This document shows, piece after piece, positions 11,701-22,499 of a stretch of DNA of 64,000 bases. The notes under the pieces are model-generated. The model was given only the letters and a program-made list of their open reading frames with translations. It did no database searches and was not told the DNA's origin. The position numbers were made by a program, and so were the translations under genes. The DNA is from Gordionus sp. m RMFG-2023 (Eukaryota; Nematomorpha; Gordioida; Chordodea; Parachordodidae): assembly GCF_954871325.1 (NCBI RefSeq), contig NC_088775.1, positions 82,685,561-82,749,560 on the forward strand, given 5' to 3'. Position 1 is the first letter of the stretch, and the number at the start of each line of letters is the position of its first letter.

Positions 11701-14700
11701 CACATAACACTGGGTCAAAAGTAAGTAAATATTGGGTAAAAATTATAATCTTTATTGATAATTCATTTTATCGCATTAGCAGTCATCATGAATTTTACCT
11801 ATTATTTGCTTGCCTTTGAAAAATACCCATACGTGTCGCATCGTTTGAGCAATACGCATTTAATATAAAGGAGGCCTAAGGCGGCTAAGAACATACCTAA
11901 GCGTTCTAGAGTTTGGGTGTTCGAGAGCGCTAATGTTAAAAAATAGTAAGGTAAAGATTAAGCATTTCGAAATAAATTATAAAACATTTTTCAACATTTC
12001 GAACGTTTGCACATTAAATTTTTATAGACTATTAGTATTGATTCGGAATAATGTACAAATTTTATGGTAGATGAATTATATAATGAATTATATATTTTTT
12101 ATTTATTTTATTTCTCAAACGCTTAGAATGCTCTGGTATATTCTTAGTCTAATTTGCTTGTTTTTCTTACCAAATTTTAATCAATGCAATACTCTCAAAC
12201 CAGAGTTGTTTGGAGCGCCCCTCCTTTTTAAAAATGAGGAGTGGGAGCGGGAGCTAGCTCCTTTTAGGGTTGGAGTGGAGGAGCGCCGCTCCACCACTCT
12301 TTTAAATTTATGGTATAATTTAAATTATTTTTTAAATATTAATAATATTTGTTAATTAAAATTTGTTAATTAAAATTTGATAAAAATGAAATTTTATTTT
12401 ATTTAAATTTATCCATTATTAAATGTTGAGCTGAGTTTTATATTGGTTTTTCTTCTAATCTTTTATTGAAAATTTTGGGAAAATCTTGTAAATCATATTA
12501 ATATTCATTTTATAGATATATAATAAAAAATAGTTTTCAATATTATGGATTTGAGATCATAGAAGAAGAAATCGAATTTCCATTTCCATCATACAAAAAA
12601 TATATTATACTTCTAAAAGATGTTGATCCAAATGATCAAAGAAATTTAAGGGTACAATGCCTTTTGTGTTTAAATAAAGGTATTTCATTTTCAAAATTGA
12701 GCAGCTCCAGTCTAAAAAAGTATCTAAAATTAAAAAATCTTTCTTTACGAAATGACAACTATATTTTTTTTATTTTGGAATAATATTTTTATGGTAATAA
12801 ATTATTTTTGGGCAATTCATTATAGTTGAGCTTGGGTTGTTAGATATGATGCTTTTTTAAATATATTTTAATATTTATTTTAATTTTCTCATTGTTCATA
12901 TAAAATACAATACCCCGCTTCCCTCTAGTGCTCCTATGGAGCGCTTATTTAGTATTGCAAAACAGGTCTTAGGGGAGAGGCGTGGATGTTTGTTAGATTC
13001 TATAGAAAATTTATACTTTTAAAGGCTAATAAAAGATTATAAATATTTTATAAAACTTTTTAATAAAAAAAATATGATTTTGTTTCGTGTACCTTCTAAA
13101 AAAATGTATTAAAGGAGCGGTTATGGAGTGGCACTCCATTACTTGGAGCAAGAGCTAGCTCCTTACAAAAATGTAGTAACGGGAGCGGGAGCTAGCTCCT
13201 TTTGAGAAGGTAGAAGCGGGAGCTAGCTCCTTTTGAGAAGGTAGAAGCGGAAGCTAGCTCCTTTTGAGAAGGTAGAAGCGGGAGCTAGCTCCTTTTGAGA
13301 AGGTAGAAGCGGAAGCTAGCTCCTTTTGAGAAGGTAGAAGCGGGAGCGGGAACTAGCTACTTTTAACAAGGAGCGTTATCAACTCTGTCAATAATCTAAT
13401 CTGCAAAACCAAAAAAAATTCCAATCAAATAATTCAAAGAAACAACAAACTATAGCTTTTAAAATGCAATAATTGTGCCAAAGTGATAGGTATTATACCG
13501 AATACGAATTATTTATTATTCAATTTTATACGATTCAATTCTTATTTTATAAATACGAATAAAAAAATTCAAAGCAAATAAGAATAAGAAAAATATATTA
13601 TCTGTGGAATCATTTTTTGTTTATTATTCGATCGAATTATTCGAAATTAATCGTAGAATTTAAAATTATTCACACAATATTAAATAATTGTAAATATTTG
13701 AAATTTTTCTTTTAACATTTTCCTTGTGGAACTTATTAATTACTTTTTCCATATATTAAAAATCAATCTTTTTAAATTTTTATAGTCCATTTTATTTTAT
13801 TTTTCATTTTTGAAAATATTTTCAAAGAATTTAGTATTTGAATTGTAAATCAAATATTTAATTCTATTTGTATTCTTTGTAAGTATAGTAGATATTAAGA
13901 AATTGTCTTCATTATTAGTCCTTAAAATAGACGAAACTTTTATGGGTTACCCAGGAGCCGATATTTCAAAATCTAAAAGATAATGTAAAATATTGAAGCA
14001 TTTTTTTGTATGAAGCTGATCTATGTAATAAATAACAGTTGTAAATGAATCTAGATCAAAGGAATCCACTATGCTGTCGATTCCAATTTTGGAAAATTGT
14101 CTGGATCTACAAAGTGAGGTTCGTGAACAAGATTTTTTTTATTAATAAATCCTTCGTTCTTTTTAAAATCCTTTTTTTTTACTATAATCATCTTATGCAA
14201 TCGTAAACTCCGCAGTTATTCCTGTATTATTTGGGGTTAAATTAATTTCGCTTTAAAGTCCAATAGATAAATACGCTAAATTACTATTGGTTCAGTGTTA
14301 AGTAGGATTACATTAAAAATAATATGCTCCAGGATCAAAGAGAGCCTATCTACACCTTTGCAATCCTATCAATCGGGCTTTGGTGTCAAGGATTGTTGTG
14401 AAAGTACTTCTCATGCCACAATAATTTTACTAGATTATTTTGAACAAGACACATCACTTAGTTAATTTTGATTTAAACAATGACCTTATTTAATCAAGAA
14501 ATTTCCTTAATGTACATCATATATTGAGAATGGTTACGAGAATCCAACATGACTTCAATATGGCACTTATACTATTCAATCATGGAAAGGCATCCAACAT
14601 GGCGAACCACTAGGGCCTGCCATTTTTCGCCTAAGCATAAAAAATATCATACAAGACCCGAACAATATAGATTTATTATGATACCCTTATTATGTCACTC

Positions 14701-16594
14701 ACATTGCTACTGCCTCCAAAACATCATAAAATCCGAGATATAATCAAAAGCTTGGAGTCTCTTACTTGGCATTTCTTCAAACATATCCAAGTGTGAAATA
14801 TTTTCGATTTCCCAACTACCTCTCGATTTTCAATTTCCATCTACCAATCGCGTGAATCTGCTTCATTTGGTTTCATCAATTGGAGAGATTATTAATTTTC
14901 AAACTTTTATCAACAATGTTTTTATCATCTTATAAACTTACGCTTATAAGGAATGAATAATTGTATATGAATAGACTAGAAATAAAATATGAAATTTTTA
15001 GGAATTCAGAAACATAATTTCTTGTCAGAACAGGAATCCAAAAATGTCTTTGTTCCCGAGCCCCTGTTTTTAATTTTATAAGAATCTATTTTTCTAAAAA
15101 AAAATCATAAATATAATTGACCTTAAGTTTTTAAATAGTTATTTTAAAATAATATAACTTCATTTAAAATCTTTATAACATGTTGGGATGGGATTTCGTT
15201 TTTGACCTTCCCTTTTTCCCTTGCTGACTCATTTAAGATAGCTTCAGAGAATGGAACCGCCCAGCTGAGCTGGACAACTTGTGCAAAATGTTTTTGATTA
15301 TAGCGGGGAAAGCTGAACTGGTAAAAAGATTCCTATCGGTGCCTGATTGTTTATCACAATTATAAAAAAGAATTTTAAAAAAATAAAAAAATAAGGAGGC
15401 ACTAAATATTAAAATTGATTATCATATTTTGCATTAAATAAGAATAAAATTGTTAAATATAATTTTAAATTATTAAATGTTATTCTGAATATTTAAATTT
15501 AATGAATAACATTTAAGATTAATTAAAATAAATAGTTTGACCTTGAAATTTCTTTCCTTTAAGCTTTTTTTAAAAATTAAATTAAGGCCTTAGGTCACAA
15601 TGGGCCCTGGGCCTGGCTTAGATCTAAAAAATGGCCGGCCGCGGGCAAGCTCGGGCCAAAAAAATCGTTTTTTAAGTGTCTAATCCCCCCTAATTAGAAA
15701 TAGTTTTAAAATAAGTTGCACAATCTAATTTAATTTTGCGCTACTTTAAAGGCTGATTTTTTTTATCATCCCTGGAAAGTGGTTCACTTAAAATAAATAT
15801 TTTATCTGTAATTCATTGTAATAATCTTATTCTAACCTAATGTAATTTTTGTTTTCATCCATTTGGATAACTTAATAACATTATGATTTGATTTGCATTT
15901 TTTCCCCCCATTACAAATTTCTTTCTTTAAATTTAAACTTAAACAAATAAACATCATATATGATGATCGATGAATTAAAATTCATTAGGTAATTCTGATT
16001 ACTGAATAACCGGGTAAGCTTACTTAATATAATTCTTTATACAGATAATTCCGATTTTGTTACTTCAATATCAAGTCAGGTATAAAATTTATTAGGTTAT
16101 AAATGCCAATTTCAATTATATTATATTCTTTTATAATGCAGTGGAGCCATTACCCATTATTAACCATTTGGGTTGTTGCAATACCCCACCCTCAATCTTC
16201 TGAAGCCAATTGTTATAATGATTGTATAATTAATAAATATTTATATAGCTATTATAGTAATCAAAAAATTAAAATAATTATCAAATGGCAAAAAAAGGTT
16301 GATGATGTAATTGTTGTGGTCAGAGATAACGTGGAGAAACTTATGAGACGTCAAGAAAGCCTATCTCTTCTAGAAGAGAAATCCGTTAAACTCTGTCAAA
16401 GTGCCAATAAATTCGAGAAAAGTACTAAATATCTCAAACGAAAATTTTGGTGGAAAAACCTTAAGATGAAAATTTTAATGGGTGCCATAGTGGTCTTCAT
16501 AGTTTCTATACTAATATTATATTTTAGCACTAGAAACACTACAACAATTGAAAAGGAATACATTTATATTACACCACAATATATTAATCCTTAA
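8744..16594 (+). CDS. VAMP: Second VAMP-like R-SNARE, two exons with a 7.3 kb intron (proposed)
   Basis: The 3' exon (16298-16594) is clearly synaptobrevin: VDDVIVVVRDNVEKLMRRQE carries the zero-layer arginine, then FWWKNLKMKI and a C-terminal membrane anchor, followed by a short luminal tail. It starts after an AG at 16296-16297 in phase 0. The proposed 5' exon (8744-9025) encodes a 94-aa Asn/Thr/Pro-rich leader ending SPAVKKLEQQ, directly before GTATAA, also phase 0. Joining them gives KKLEQQVDDV, matching the start of a SNARE helix (QQTQAQVDEV in animal VAMPs) and a protein of 192 aa built like the divergent neighbour. The intron is full of transposon remnants. The 3' exon is secure; the exon pairing is inference. 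An ATG at 16103 in the same frame is an alternative start but gives an implausible leader. Confidence 0.6.
9360..9500. repeat. GC-rich short repeat remnant
   Basis: Two adjacent copies of a roughly 48-bp unit containing GCCTAGCC, GGTACATGT and GGGCCATATTTTAA stand out from the AT-rich intron. The left border (ATGACCTGCAAGCCC) resembles the borders at 47431 (AGATCTGCAAATCCC) and, inverted, near 11470, suggesting one dispersed non-autonomous family. Confidence 0.45.
9501..11190. other. Intron sequence, nothing recognised
   Basis: Within the proposed large intron of the second VAMP gene I see no coding exon or clear element ends in this stretch. Confidence 0.4.
11190..11480. mobile_element. Non-autonomous repeat with CCCGACCC-type ends
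   Basis: GC-rich ends (CAAGCCCGACCCG at about 11217 and GGCCGGGCTTCGACCCGGG near 11450) enclose AT-rich DNA in inverted arrangement. The right border, read backwards, is TTGATATCGCAAATCCCGGG, similar to borders at 47431 and 9375. Probably a degenerate short inverted-repeat transposon; no target duplication fixed. Confidence 0.4.
11660..11876. mobile_element. MITE of about 217 bp flanked by TAA, PIF/Harbinger-like
   Basis: Terminal inverted repeats of about 45 bp: the left end starts GGCCTTGTCTATAATAAGCG and the right end, reversed, starts GGCCTCCTTTATATTAAATG. Both then share CGTAT-GCTCAA-CGATG. The element is flanked by TAA on both sides (11657-11659 and 11877-11879). A 3-bp TAA target and GGCC termini fit PIF/Harbinger; that assignment is inference. 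It carries no coding frame. Confidence 0.6.
12201..13387 (+). mobile_element. hAT transposon remnant with BED finger and C-terminal dimerisation domain
   Basis: Ends are CAGAGTTG and CAACTCTG (YARNG type). Inside, 12541-12780 translates to a degenerate BED zinc finger: VQCLLCLNKGISFSKLSS keeps the CxxC, but the paired histidines are replaced (LKKYLKLKN). About 12918-13020 encodes the hAT C-terminal dimerisation block, APMERLFSIAKQVLGERRG, followed by a stop inside the motif. The central catalytic region is missing, so this is an internally deleted, dead copy. Subterminal repeats of a palindromic GGAGCTAGCTCC motif occur at both ends. No clean 8-bp target duplication was found (TCTCAAAC against TCAATAAT). 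Confidence 0.75.
13130..13370. repeat. Tandem 32-bp subterminal repeat of the hAT element
   Basis: About six head-to-tail copies of a unit containing GGAGCTAGCTCCTTTTGAGA and AGGTAGAAGCG. Alternate copies carry CGGGAGC or CGGAAGC, a higher-order pattern suggesting amplification of a two-unit block. Confidence 0.85.
14340..14960 (+). mobile_element. Short decayed LINE fragment, same family as 38.4-40.9 kb
   Basis: Reverse-transcriptase pieces are readable in more than one frame: QSGFGVKDCCESTSHATI near 14370 and GIQHGEPLGPAIF near 14590. The same family signature (QLxFGVRGxCEVASH) appears in the larger copy at 39.4 kb. Stops and shifts are numerous and both ends are missing, so it is an old 5'- and 3'-truncated remnant. 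It lies in the proposed VAMP intron. Confidence 0.6.
14961..16297. other. Intron sequence with one GC-rich remnant
   Basis: Mostly AT-rich. At 15583-15672 a GC-rich patch (GGGCCCTGGGCCTGG, GGCCGGCCGCGGGCAAGC) looks like another remnant of the GGCC-rich short-element family. No exon recognised. Confidence 0.4.
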
Positions 16595-17147
16595 TTGTAA
16601 AAAATGTGGTTGGATATCGTTTATTGATATTCATTATTTACAAAAATGTTATGATATAAAATTATCAATTAATTCAGAAAAAATAATGTTATAATTTTGT
16701 AATTACTATGCTATTATACAATATTGTCAAACTCTATTTTATAATTTTAAAAAAAATTGTTTTAGTAATTTTATATATAAATTTTTGAGCATGAATAATG
16801 AATTTGGATTGAATATATTAAAGTTAATTCAAAAGAATTGTTGAAATTTTTTTATCAATATAAAAATTTTATGGAAAAAAAATACTGTTATAAGGAGGAC
16901 AATTATGAGTTAAAAATATAAAATAATAATAATCTTGAGTATTTATGTAAATATACAATAGTGCTATTTGCTAAAAATAACATAATTTTATAAGTATTAT
17001 GATATTTTTTTAAATCTTGATAATTTTTTTTATAATTTAATAAATTCAAAATTATTTGTTTGGAAATTTTAAGTATTAATTTTATTTATTCATAAATATA
17101 TATATATATAAATCGTGAAAATAGATTTAAAATATCAGGTGAATTTT
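16595..17147. other. Intergenic region between convergent VAMP and NME6 genes
   Basis: AT-rich DNA between two 3' ends; no further gene or element seen. Confidence 0.45.
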
Positions 17148-18112
17148 TCATTGATTTGAAGGTCGAATAATGCTTGTTGACATATAATGACTAGACTTAT
17201 TTAAATAATGAACTTCGAGTTCTGAATCATATAATATGTCTTGACCTTTTCTAAATAATGGTTCTTCCATCTTAAACCACATTTCAGGGTGAAATTCAGG
17301 AAACATGAATTTAATTTCAGTTAAAGCTGATTCTAAAGAATCTAAAATTATAAATAGATTAAAAACTAATTTAAGAAAATCAGGCAATATGTATATAAGT
17401 TTTGCATAACCAGAAAGCATGAAAAATAATTATTATCTTAGCTGATTTATATAATAAATTTATCCCTTAAATACTTTCCATATATAATTAATATATTAAT
17501 TCACTATTAAGCAAATGTGATTCAATAAAAATTTATTAACATAATTATAAAATATAACAATAATTTGCCTATAAACCTGAACCATGAACAGCATTTCTTG
17601 TGTCAGATATTCCATATCTTCCCCTAATTGATGTAGGGGCTTCATATATAGCTCTTATTAAAATATTTATAATTTTTCAATGATTTATAAAACTACTTAT
17701 CATGTTTGGTTGGACCGATAAGTTCTCTCCATTTAACTATGGCATTTTCTCTTGCTAATATATAGGAAGATATTGGAGCACTATATATTAATAAGGATTA
17801 AAAAATTATATATAACCACCTAGCCATGTAATCTATTAATCGTGGGTAAAAATCTTTTTCTTAATATAAAATATAATAGTTAATTACATTAAAATACCCT
17901 TGTGCATTGAATAAAATTTTTCCATTGAATCTCTTGTTGGTTTAAAGGTTTTTGATTTTATAAAATAGAAATTATTTTTTAAAATAATTTTCTTAATTTC
18001 CTTAAAAAATAATTTAATCTACTTTGCTAAAATATCAAACCTCTTTAACATAACGTTTGGAAAGAATATCGGGTTTAAGCACAGCTAAAGTTAACTCCAA
18101 TTTTCTAATCAT
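17148..18112 (-). CDS. NME6: NME6-type nucleoside diphosphate kinase, six exons, 189 aa
   Basis: Exons in gene order: 18112-18041, 18000-17898, 17859-17820, 17780-17697, 17653-17577, 17341-17148. They total 570 nt (189 aa plus stop), against 186 aa in human NME6, and every junction keeps phase. Features in order: start MIRKLELTLAVLKPDIL with the NDK lysine; FYPRLIDYMAS; SSYILARENAIVKWRELIGP; PTSIRGRYGISDTRNAVHGS with the catalytic histidine; then FMFPEFHPEMWFKMEEPL, the extended C-terminus that separates NME6 from NME1/2. The family transfers a gamma-phosphate between NTPs and NDPs through phosphohistidine, and NME6 is mostly mitochondrial in animals. Four introns are only 38-43 nt; the last is 235 nt. 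Acceptors are often AAG without a pyrimidine tract. A LINE 3' end lies about 100 bp upstream. The identification is strong. Confidence 0.93.
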
Positions 18113-18896
18113 TTAATGAATGGATAAATTGGCCAATCATATGGCCTAAAAAAAGTAATTTTAGATTATGTTAGCTAAAAAAACATAATTTTGTAAATAA
18201 TTTTAAAATTTCATTCATTCATTCATTACCACGCCAGAAATTGCACGAAGTGCAACTTCATCACCCACCAGGAGTTGTAGCGTGCACCATGTATATTCAC
18301 TAGTATATAGATCCTATACATGATGTATACCCGTTTTATTATAGTGGACGGTACCACTATGTAGTCAGCTAGCATAGTAAAGAAGAGAGGAGTAAGAAAG
18401 AGGGGATCTATTAGTTCCGTTACCGGCAAAATAGTGTTAAGAATTGTAGCTAATATTAATAATAATAATGTACCTGACACCTGGTTAGATTTAAGAGATG
18501 GGAAAAAAAAATTTCTTAATGTTTGGTAAGTATATCCTTGGAAGATAACGCAATGTCTATAGAATCCATGTTATTCACTATTATCATTATTATATTGAGC
18601 CTGGAGATCGTTATCATTATTAATATTCATGGTTTTAAGATATAAATTGACTTCGTCAAAAATCGTTTATCCAGTAGGGAAAGGAAAAAGGGTGTTATAA
18701 AGGGGAGGGGGAAATTTAGAAAAAAAAATAAAAATAAAATAATAATTATACTTATCTCATCTCATCTCTTTTTTTTTCTTTTTTTTTTAAACCATAATTC
18801 CTATTGCGCCAAAACATAAGTTGTCATTAGACTGGGGATAAGCAATTGGAAATAAGGCAGTGCGAGAAATAGTCTGATACGTCCACGATTCCTGCT

Positions 18897-20960
18897 CTAG
18901 TTTAAACCATATTTAAGCATGTATTGTAGATGTTCCTTTAAATGTTTCTTGTTTTTGCTGAGTGCAAGAAAATCTATAAACGTAAGATTGATCAAGTCCA
19001 TGTCCTTCAGACATTTTGCCAGCCAATAGTATTTGGGGATTCTTCGCCTTTCATAATCCGGGGTCCACTCCATGGACGAAAATATCATATTATCTCGTGA
19101 ATGTCTTAAGCAGTGGCCGAGTAATTCTAATCTCCTCAAAGGAATGAGTCGTTTGATAGGTAGGATGTCACACCTGTTCCAGAGAGTTGTGTTTGGGGTG
19201 TTGTATGGATAGTAAGTTTTAGTGATTCTTCTCAAGCACTTGTTTATGAAGGTCTGGGATGTGTTGATGTTGCTTTTAGTGTCCTGCCATGTTTCCAACC
19301 CGTATGTTAAGATGGGTAGAATTAGGGATTTAAAGAGTCTTATTTTTAGGTTCGTAGATATCTGGTTGGACGACCATAATTTAGTTAGCTGATGATATCG
19401 GGATCTGGCCTTGTTGGTCCTCGACTTAGTATCCAAAATGGTGGTGCCTAATGACATTATTCTGGTTCCTAGGTACTTAAAATCCGAGACCGTATCTACC
19501 ACATTATCCTCAAAGTTAAAGGGGTCGCTGTTATATAGAGGGATATTGGATACAATTAACTTTGTCTTTGAGTAGTTGACTTTCAGTCCGTATCCAAAGC
19601 AATTTTTGACAAACAATGACAGCAAGTTTCTTAATTTGTACTCAGAGTTAGCTAATATGCATACATCATCGGCATAGCATAGAAAATTTAGAGAGTTGTG
19701 TATGTTATTATCATATTGTTGATTCAGATATCGAGGGTTAAGAGCATGTTCTTGTTTGAAGGATTTATTCAGAATATCGTTCATTATTACATTAAATAGC
19801 ATAGGTGATAAAATGCATCCTTGTTTCAGTCCTCTGTTGGCCTTAAATGGTTGTGATTTTAAGTTCAGATGTTGTGGTATCACGTTATGATTATCGTATA
19901 TTATTTTTATAAGCGAAATCAGATGTTTATCTATTCCTATGTCCTCCAGTAAGGGCCAGATCTTATGCTGTATGATGGAGTCAAAGGCTTGACTTAGATC
20001 AATCATTAGGGCAAATATTGGGGACTTATGCATTCTAGCTTTCTCCAGAATAACCTTAAGCGCCATGGTTAGTTCCGTCGTGTTCCTGCCCTTCCTATAT
20101 GATGTGATGGCGTTTGAGAGGTTTCTATCGATGATTGGTTTAATCCTGACGGCTATAATATACGTGAACATTTTTAGGGTAACTGGGATCAGTGCAATTC
20201 CTCTATAGTCCTTCAGGCTAGTCGGGTTCTTATTTTTAGGGAAATTAAGTATTATCGAGGTCATCCATTCCTCTGGGAAATTGCCAGTATTCCATATCTC
20301 ATTAAAGAGGGGAAGCAGTAGACTAGCACTTAAATCAGCATCTATCTTCCAAAGTTCCGCAAAAATCCCATCGATTCCGGCTGCTTTATGGGTTTTTAGT
20401 CTTTTAATGGCATTGATTATATCTATTCTGTTCAGGTTCCGATTAGGTGGTTGGAAAGGATAGTCACATAATGGTTTAGGCCACCTTGTTCTGTAAAGGT
20501 TCATGTAATGGTCTGTCCATATCGCTAATTGTTCCCTGGGGTCCGTTATAATTTTATTATTTTCAATGTGTAATCTTGGTAGAGGATTGGATTTAAAGGT
20601 AGTGAGTAACTTAAGAGATTGGAAAGCCTTGTAAATATTATTGTTGTCAAAGCTATATTGTATGGATCTAGATAAGTTGGCAATAAAATATCTTTTATCT
20701 GTTCTTATGCAGTGAGTTATGTACCTTCTGTGGTGTTTAGTATATTGGTTATAGGAGATATTTGTTGTTAAGTTTTTAATTATCTGTATTGTTGAAGGGG
20801 ATAGCCATTCTTTACGCTTAATTCGTGGTCTTAAGCATGAATTCATACAGCTTGATAAACTTAGTTTCATATCCTTCCAAGTTATATTAGGATTGATCAT
20901 GCCATTTTGGGTGTTTCTCCATGTTGTTAGATTGGTGATGAACTCTTCCTTTTGGATCAT
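18897..20960 (-). CDS. LINE reverse transcriptase frame, 687 codons, open
   Basis: RT of the LINE. Thumb and palm motifs run in order: HKAAGIDGI (191-199), DYRGIALIPVTLKMF (251-265), SYRKGRNTTE (287-296), ALMIDLSQAFD with catalytic D321, GLKQGCILSPMLFN (377-390), FLCYADD with D431/D432, GYGLKVNYSKTKL (456-468), FKYLGTRI (494-501). C-terminal blocks LILPILTYGLETW (546-558) and LRRLELLGHCLRH (608-620) are typical of RTE and related clades. All three catalytic aspartates are present. The ATG used is only the first in the open stretch; in an intact element the frame would continue from the endonuclease. Confidence 0.88.
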   Translation of the reverse strand: MIQKEEFITNLTTWRNTQNGMINPNITWKDMKLSLSSCMNSCLRPRIKRKEWLSPSTIQIIKNLTTNISYNQYTKHHRRYITHCIRTDKRYFIANLSRSIQYSFDNNNIYKAFQSLKLLTTFKSNPLPRLHIENNKIITDPREQLAIWTDHYMNLYRTRWPKPLCDYPFQPPNRNLNRIDIINAIKRLKTHKAAGIDGIFAELWKIDADLSASLLLPLFNEIWNTGNFPEEWMTSIILNFPKNKNPTSLKDYRGIALIPVTLKMFTYIIAVRIKPIIDRNLSNAITSYRKGRNTTELTMALKVILEKARMHKSPIFALMIDLSQAFDSIIQHKIWPLLEDIGIDKHLISLIKIIYDNHNVIPQHLNLKSQPFKANRGLKQGCILSPMLFNVIMNDILNKSFKQEHALNPRYLNQQYDNNIHNSLNFLCYADDVCILANSEYKLRNLLSLFVKNCFGYGLKVNYSKTKLIVSNIPLYNSDPFNFEDNVVDTVSDFKYLGTRIMSLGTTILDTKSRTNKARSRYHQLTKLWSSNQISTNLKIRLFKSLILPILTYGLETWQDTKSNINTSQTFINKCLRRITKTYYPYNTPNTTLWNRCDILPIKRLIPLRRLELLGHCLRHSRDNMIFSSMEWTPDYERRRIPKYYWLAKCLKDMDLINLTFIDFLALSKNKKHLKEHLQYMLKYGLN

Positions 20961-21122
20961 TCAGCTGTGCGTCTTTCCTCATTATGAAGTGTGTAGAGTT
21001 AAGGTGGCTATGTTGATTTCGGTTTGGAAAAATGCTATTTTTATCCTTAGCTCGCATCCTAGTGGGTAATGGTCCGTAAATAAGGTGAAGTTCAGTTTGC
21101 TGACGACTTTGATGTCCTTCAC

Positions 21123-21849
21123 CTACTTAAATATATTGTTGGAAATTACAAAGAAATCAATTTGTGAGGTAGTGCCAAAAGATGGGCTTTTGTAGGTCAT
21201 GGTGTGATGGTTAGGATGATTGAAGAAGGTATTTCCTATTTTCAAATTGAAGTGTTCACAAATTTCTATTAGTTTTTTGCCATTAGTGTTCGTACTTTGT
21301 ACTAGAGTGGCGTTCCCGAGGCAGGTAGAATTGTTAGGCTTCCCAACCGAGGCATTGAAATCGCCAGCTAATATGATACTATCTCGATGAGGTAGTTCTT
21401 TTAAGATATTTTCCAGCTCTATGTAAAAAACTTTATTATTATGTGGTGAATAAATATTGAACAGGTGAGTAACCAATATTTAAGGTAAGACAGCAAATGC
21501 GACTGGAAATTGGATTAAAGCTTACATATTTAATTAGTTTGTTATGGATTAAGATTGCTACACCTGCCCAAACATGTTCAGCATTCGAGCTGCAGTATAA
21601 GGTGTATTCTAAGAGATTTCTTACTTCCGTTTCTTTCAAATGAGTTTCTTGTAGAAGGAGGATGTCGTATCGTTGATCATTTATAGTTTGCCTAAGAATT
21701 GTGAGTTTGTCACTTAGCGATCTTATATTTAAGGAAATCATCCTAATACTATGGTCATTCATTGTATATAAAAAAAATATTTCTATGATTATCGTGCGAT
21801 TCTGTTTCGATGTGTAAGTTTGGATCCGACTCAATTGGGTAAGCAACAA
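21123..21849 (-). pseudogene. LINE endonuclease domain, interrupted
   Basis: The N-terminal part (21849-21439) has MISLNIRSLSDKL and LLLQETHLKETEV. The second part (21476-21123), one frame away, has FNIYSPHNN, SIILAGDFNAS and SQIDFFVISN. These are the metal-binding and catalytic blocks of the exonuclease-endonuclease-phosphatase fold; the final DH (TDHYPLG) lies just beyond the TAG at 21120-21122. The likely start of the element protein is the methionine of MNDHSIRMISLN rather than the more upstream one. Confidence 0.8.
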
Positions 21850-22499
21850 GATAAGGCAAAAATTATTATAACAGTAAAATTAGCGAAATAAAATTTTTGC
21901 AGAAAATTATTAAAGTTTTTTTAATGATTTTTTAGTTTGTTTATAATAAACACAATGAAAATAATTAGAAACATGAGAGATATACATGTTTATAAATCTT
22001 AACAATACTAATTTATTTTCCAAAAAACAATTAAATCCTATTTCGTATTATTTAAAATTGTTTACAAATTTACATATTTATTTTCAATTTTAAAATTTTT
22101 TTGAGTCCACTGAGATTGTAAAGGTTAGTGATGCCCGCTTCCAAATTAAAAATTATCATTTACAATTTTCTGTGGATAAATAAAAAATTAAAAATAAAAT
22201 GGCAAAGATGTATATTCCGTTTTTTTAATAATATGAAATAAAAAATGTATAAAGTGTTAAAAAAATCACAAATTTGTTTGAAAAACCATTTAAGATATAC
22301 AGATTATTTATTACCAATATACTATATCTGCATCATGAATTCTGATTATCAAATTCTTAAAGATATTATAAATCGAATTAAAAGTATAAAGAAATTCTTA
22401 AAATTAATAAGATAAAAAGTATTTTGATTTATAAAAAAGACATCAAATGACATTTGCATCATCATACAAAATCAAATAAGAATGCGCCTACTCACTCAT
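21850..22499. other. Intergenic, nothing recognised
   Basis: Very AT-rich. The 5' border of the LINE presumably lies near 21850 but no target duplication was identified. Confidence 0.4.

Larger units (their letters stand above)
18210..21849 (-). mobile_element. RTE-like non-LTR retrotransposon, near full length
   Basis: Gene order on the minus strand is an AP-like endonuclease (about 21849-21000), reverse transcriptase (20960-18897), a 3' region of about 690 bp, and a terminal run of four CATT units at 18212-18228. The 3' microsatellite tail is typical of RTE/CR1-type LINEs. Endonuclease and RT lie in one frame apart from a frameshift near 21470. The endonuclease keeps QETH, GDFNA and TDHYPL. 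The endonuclease part is interrupted by that shift, a TAG at 21120-21122 and stops at 20979-20984 and 20961-20963, just before the RT ATG. The RT frame is fully open over 687 codons. A recent insertion is likely. The clade call (RTE) rests on RT sequence style and tail and is moderate. Confidence 0.85.

Noticed and set aside
18226-18480. 84-codon minus-strand frame inside the LINE 3' region
   Set aside because: Hydrophobic, no family match, overlaps the 3' end and tail repeat of the LINE; most likely non-coding 3' sequence.
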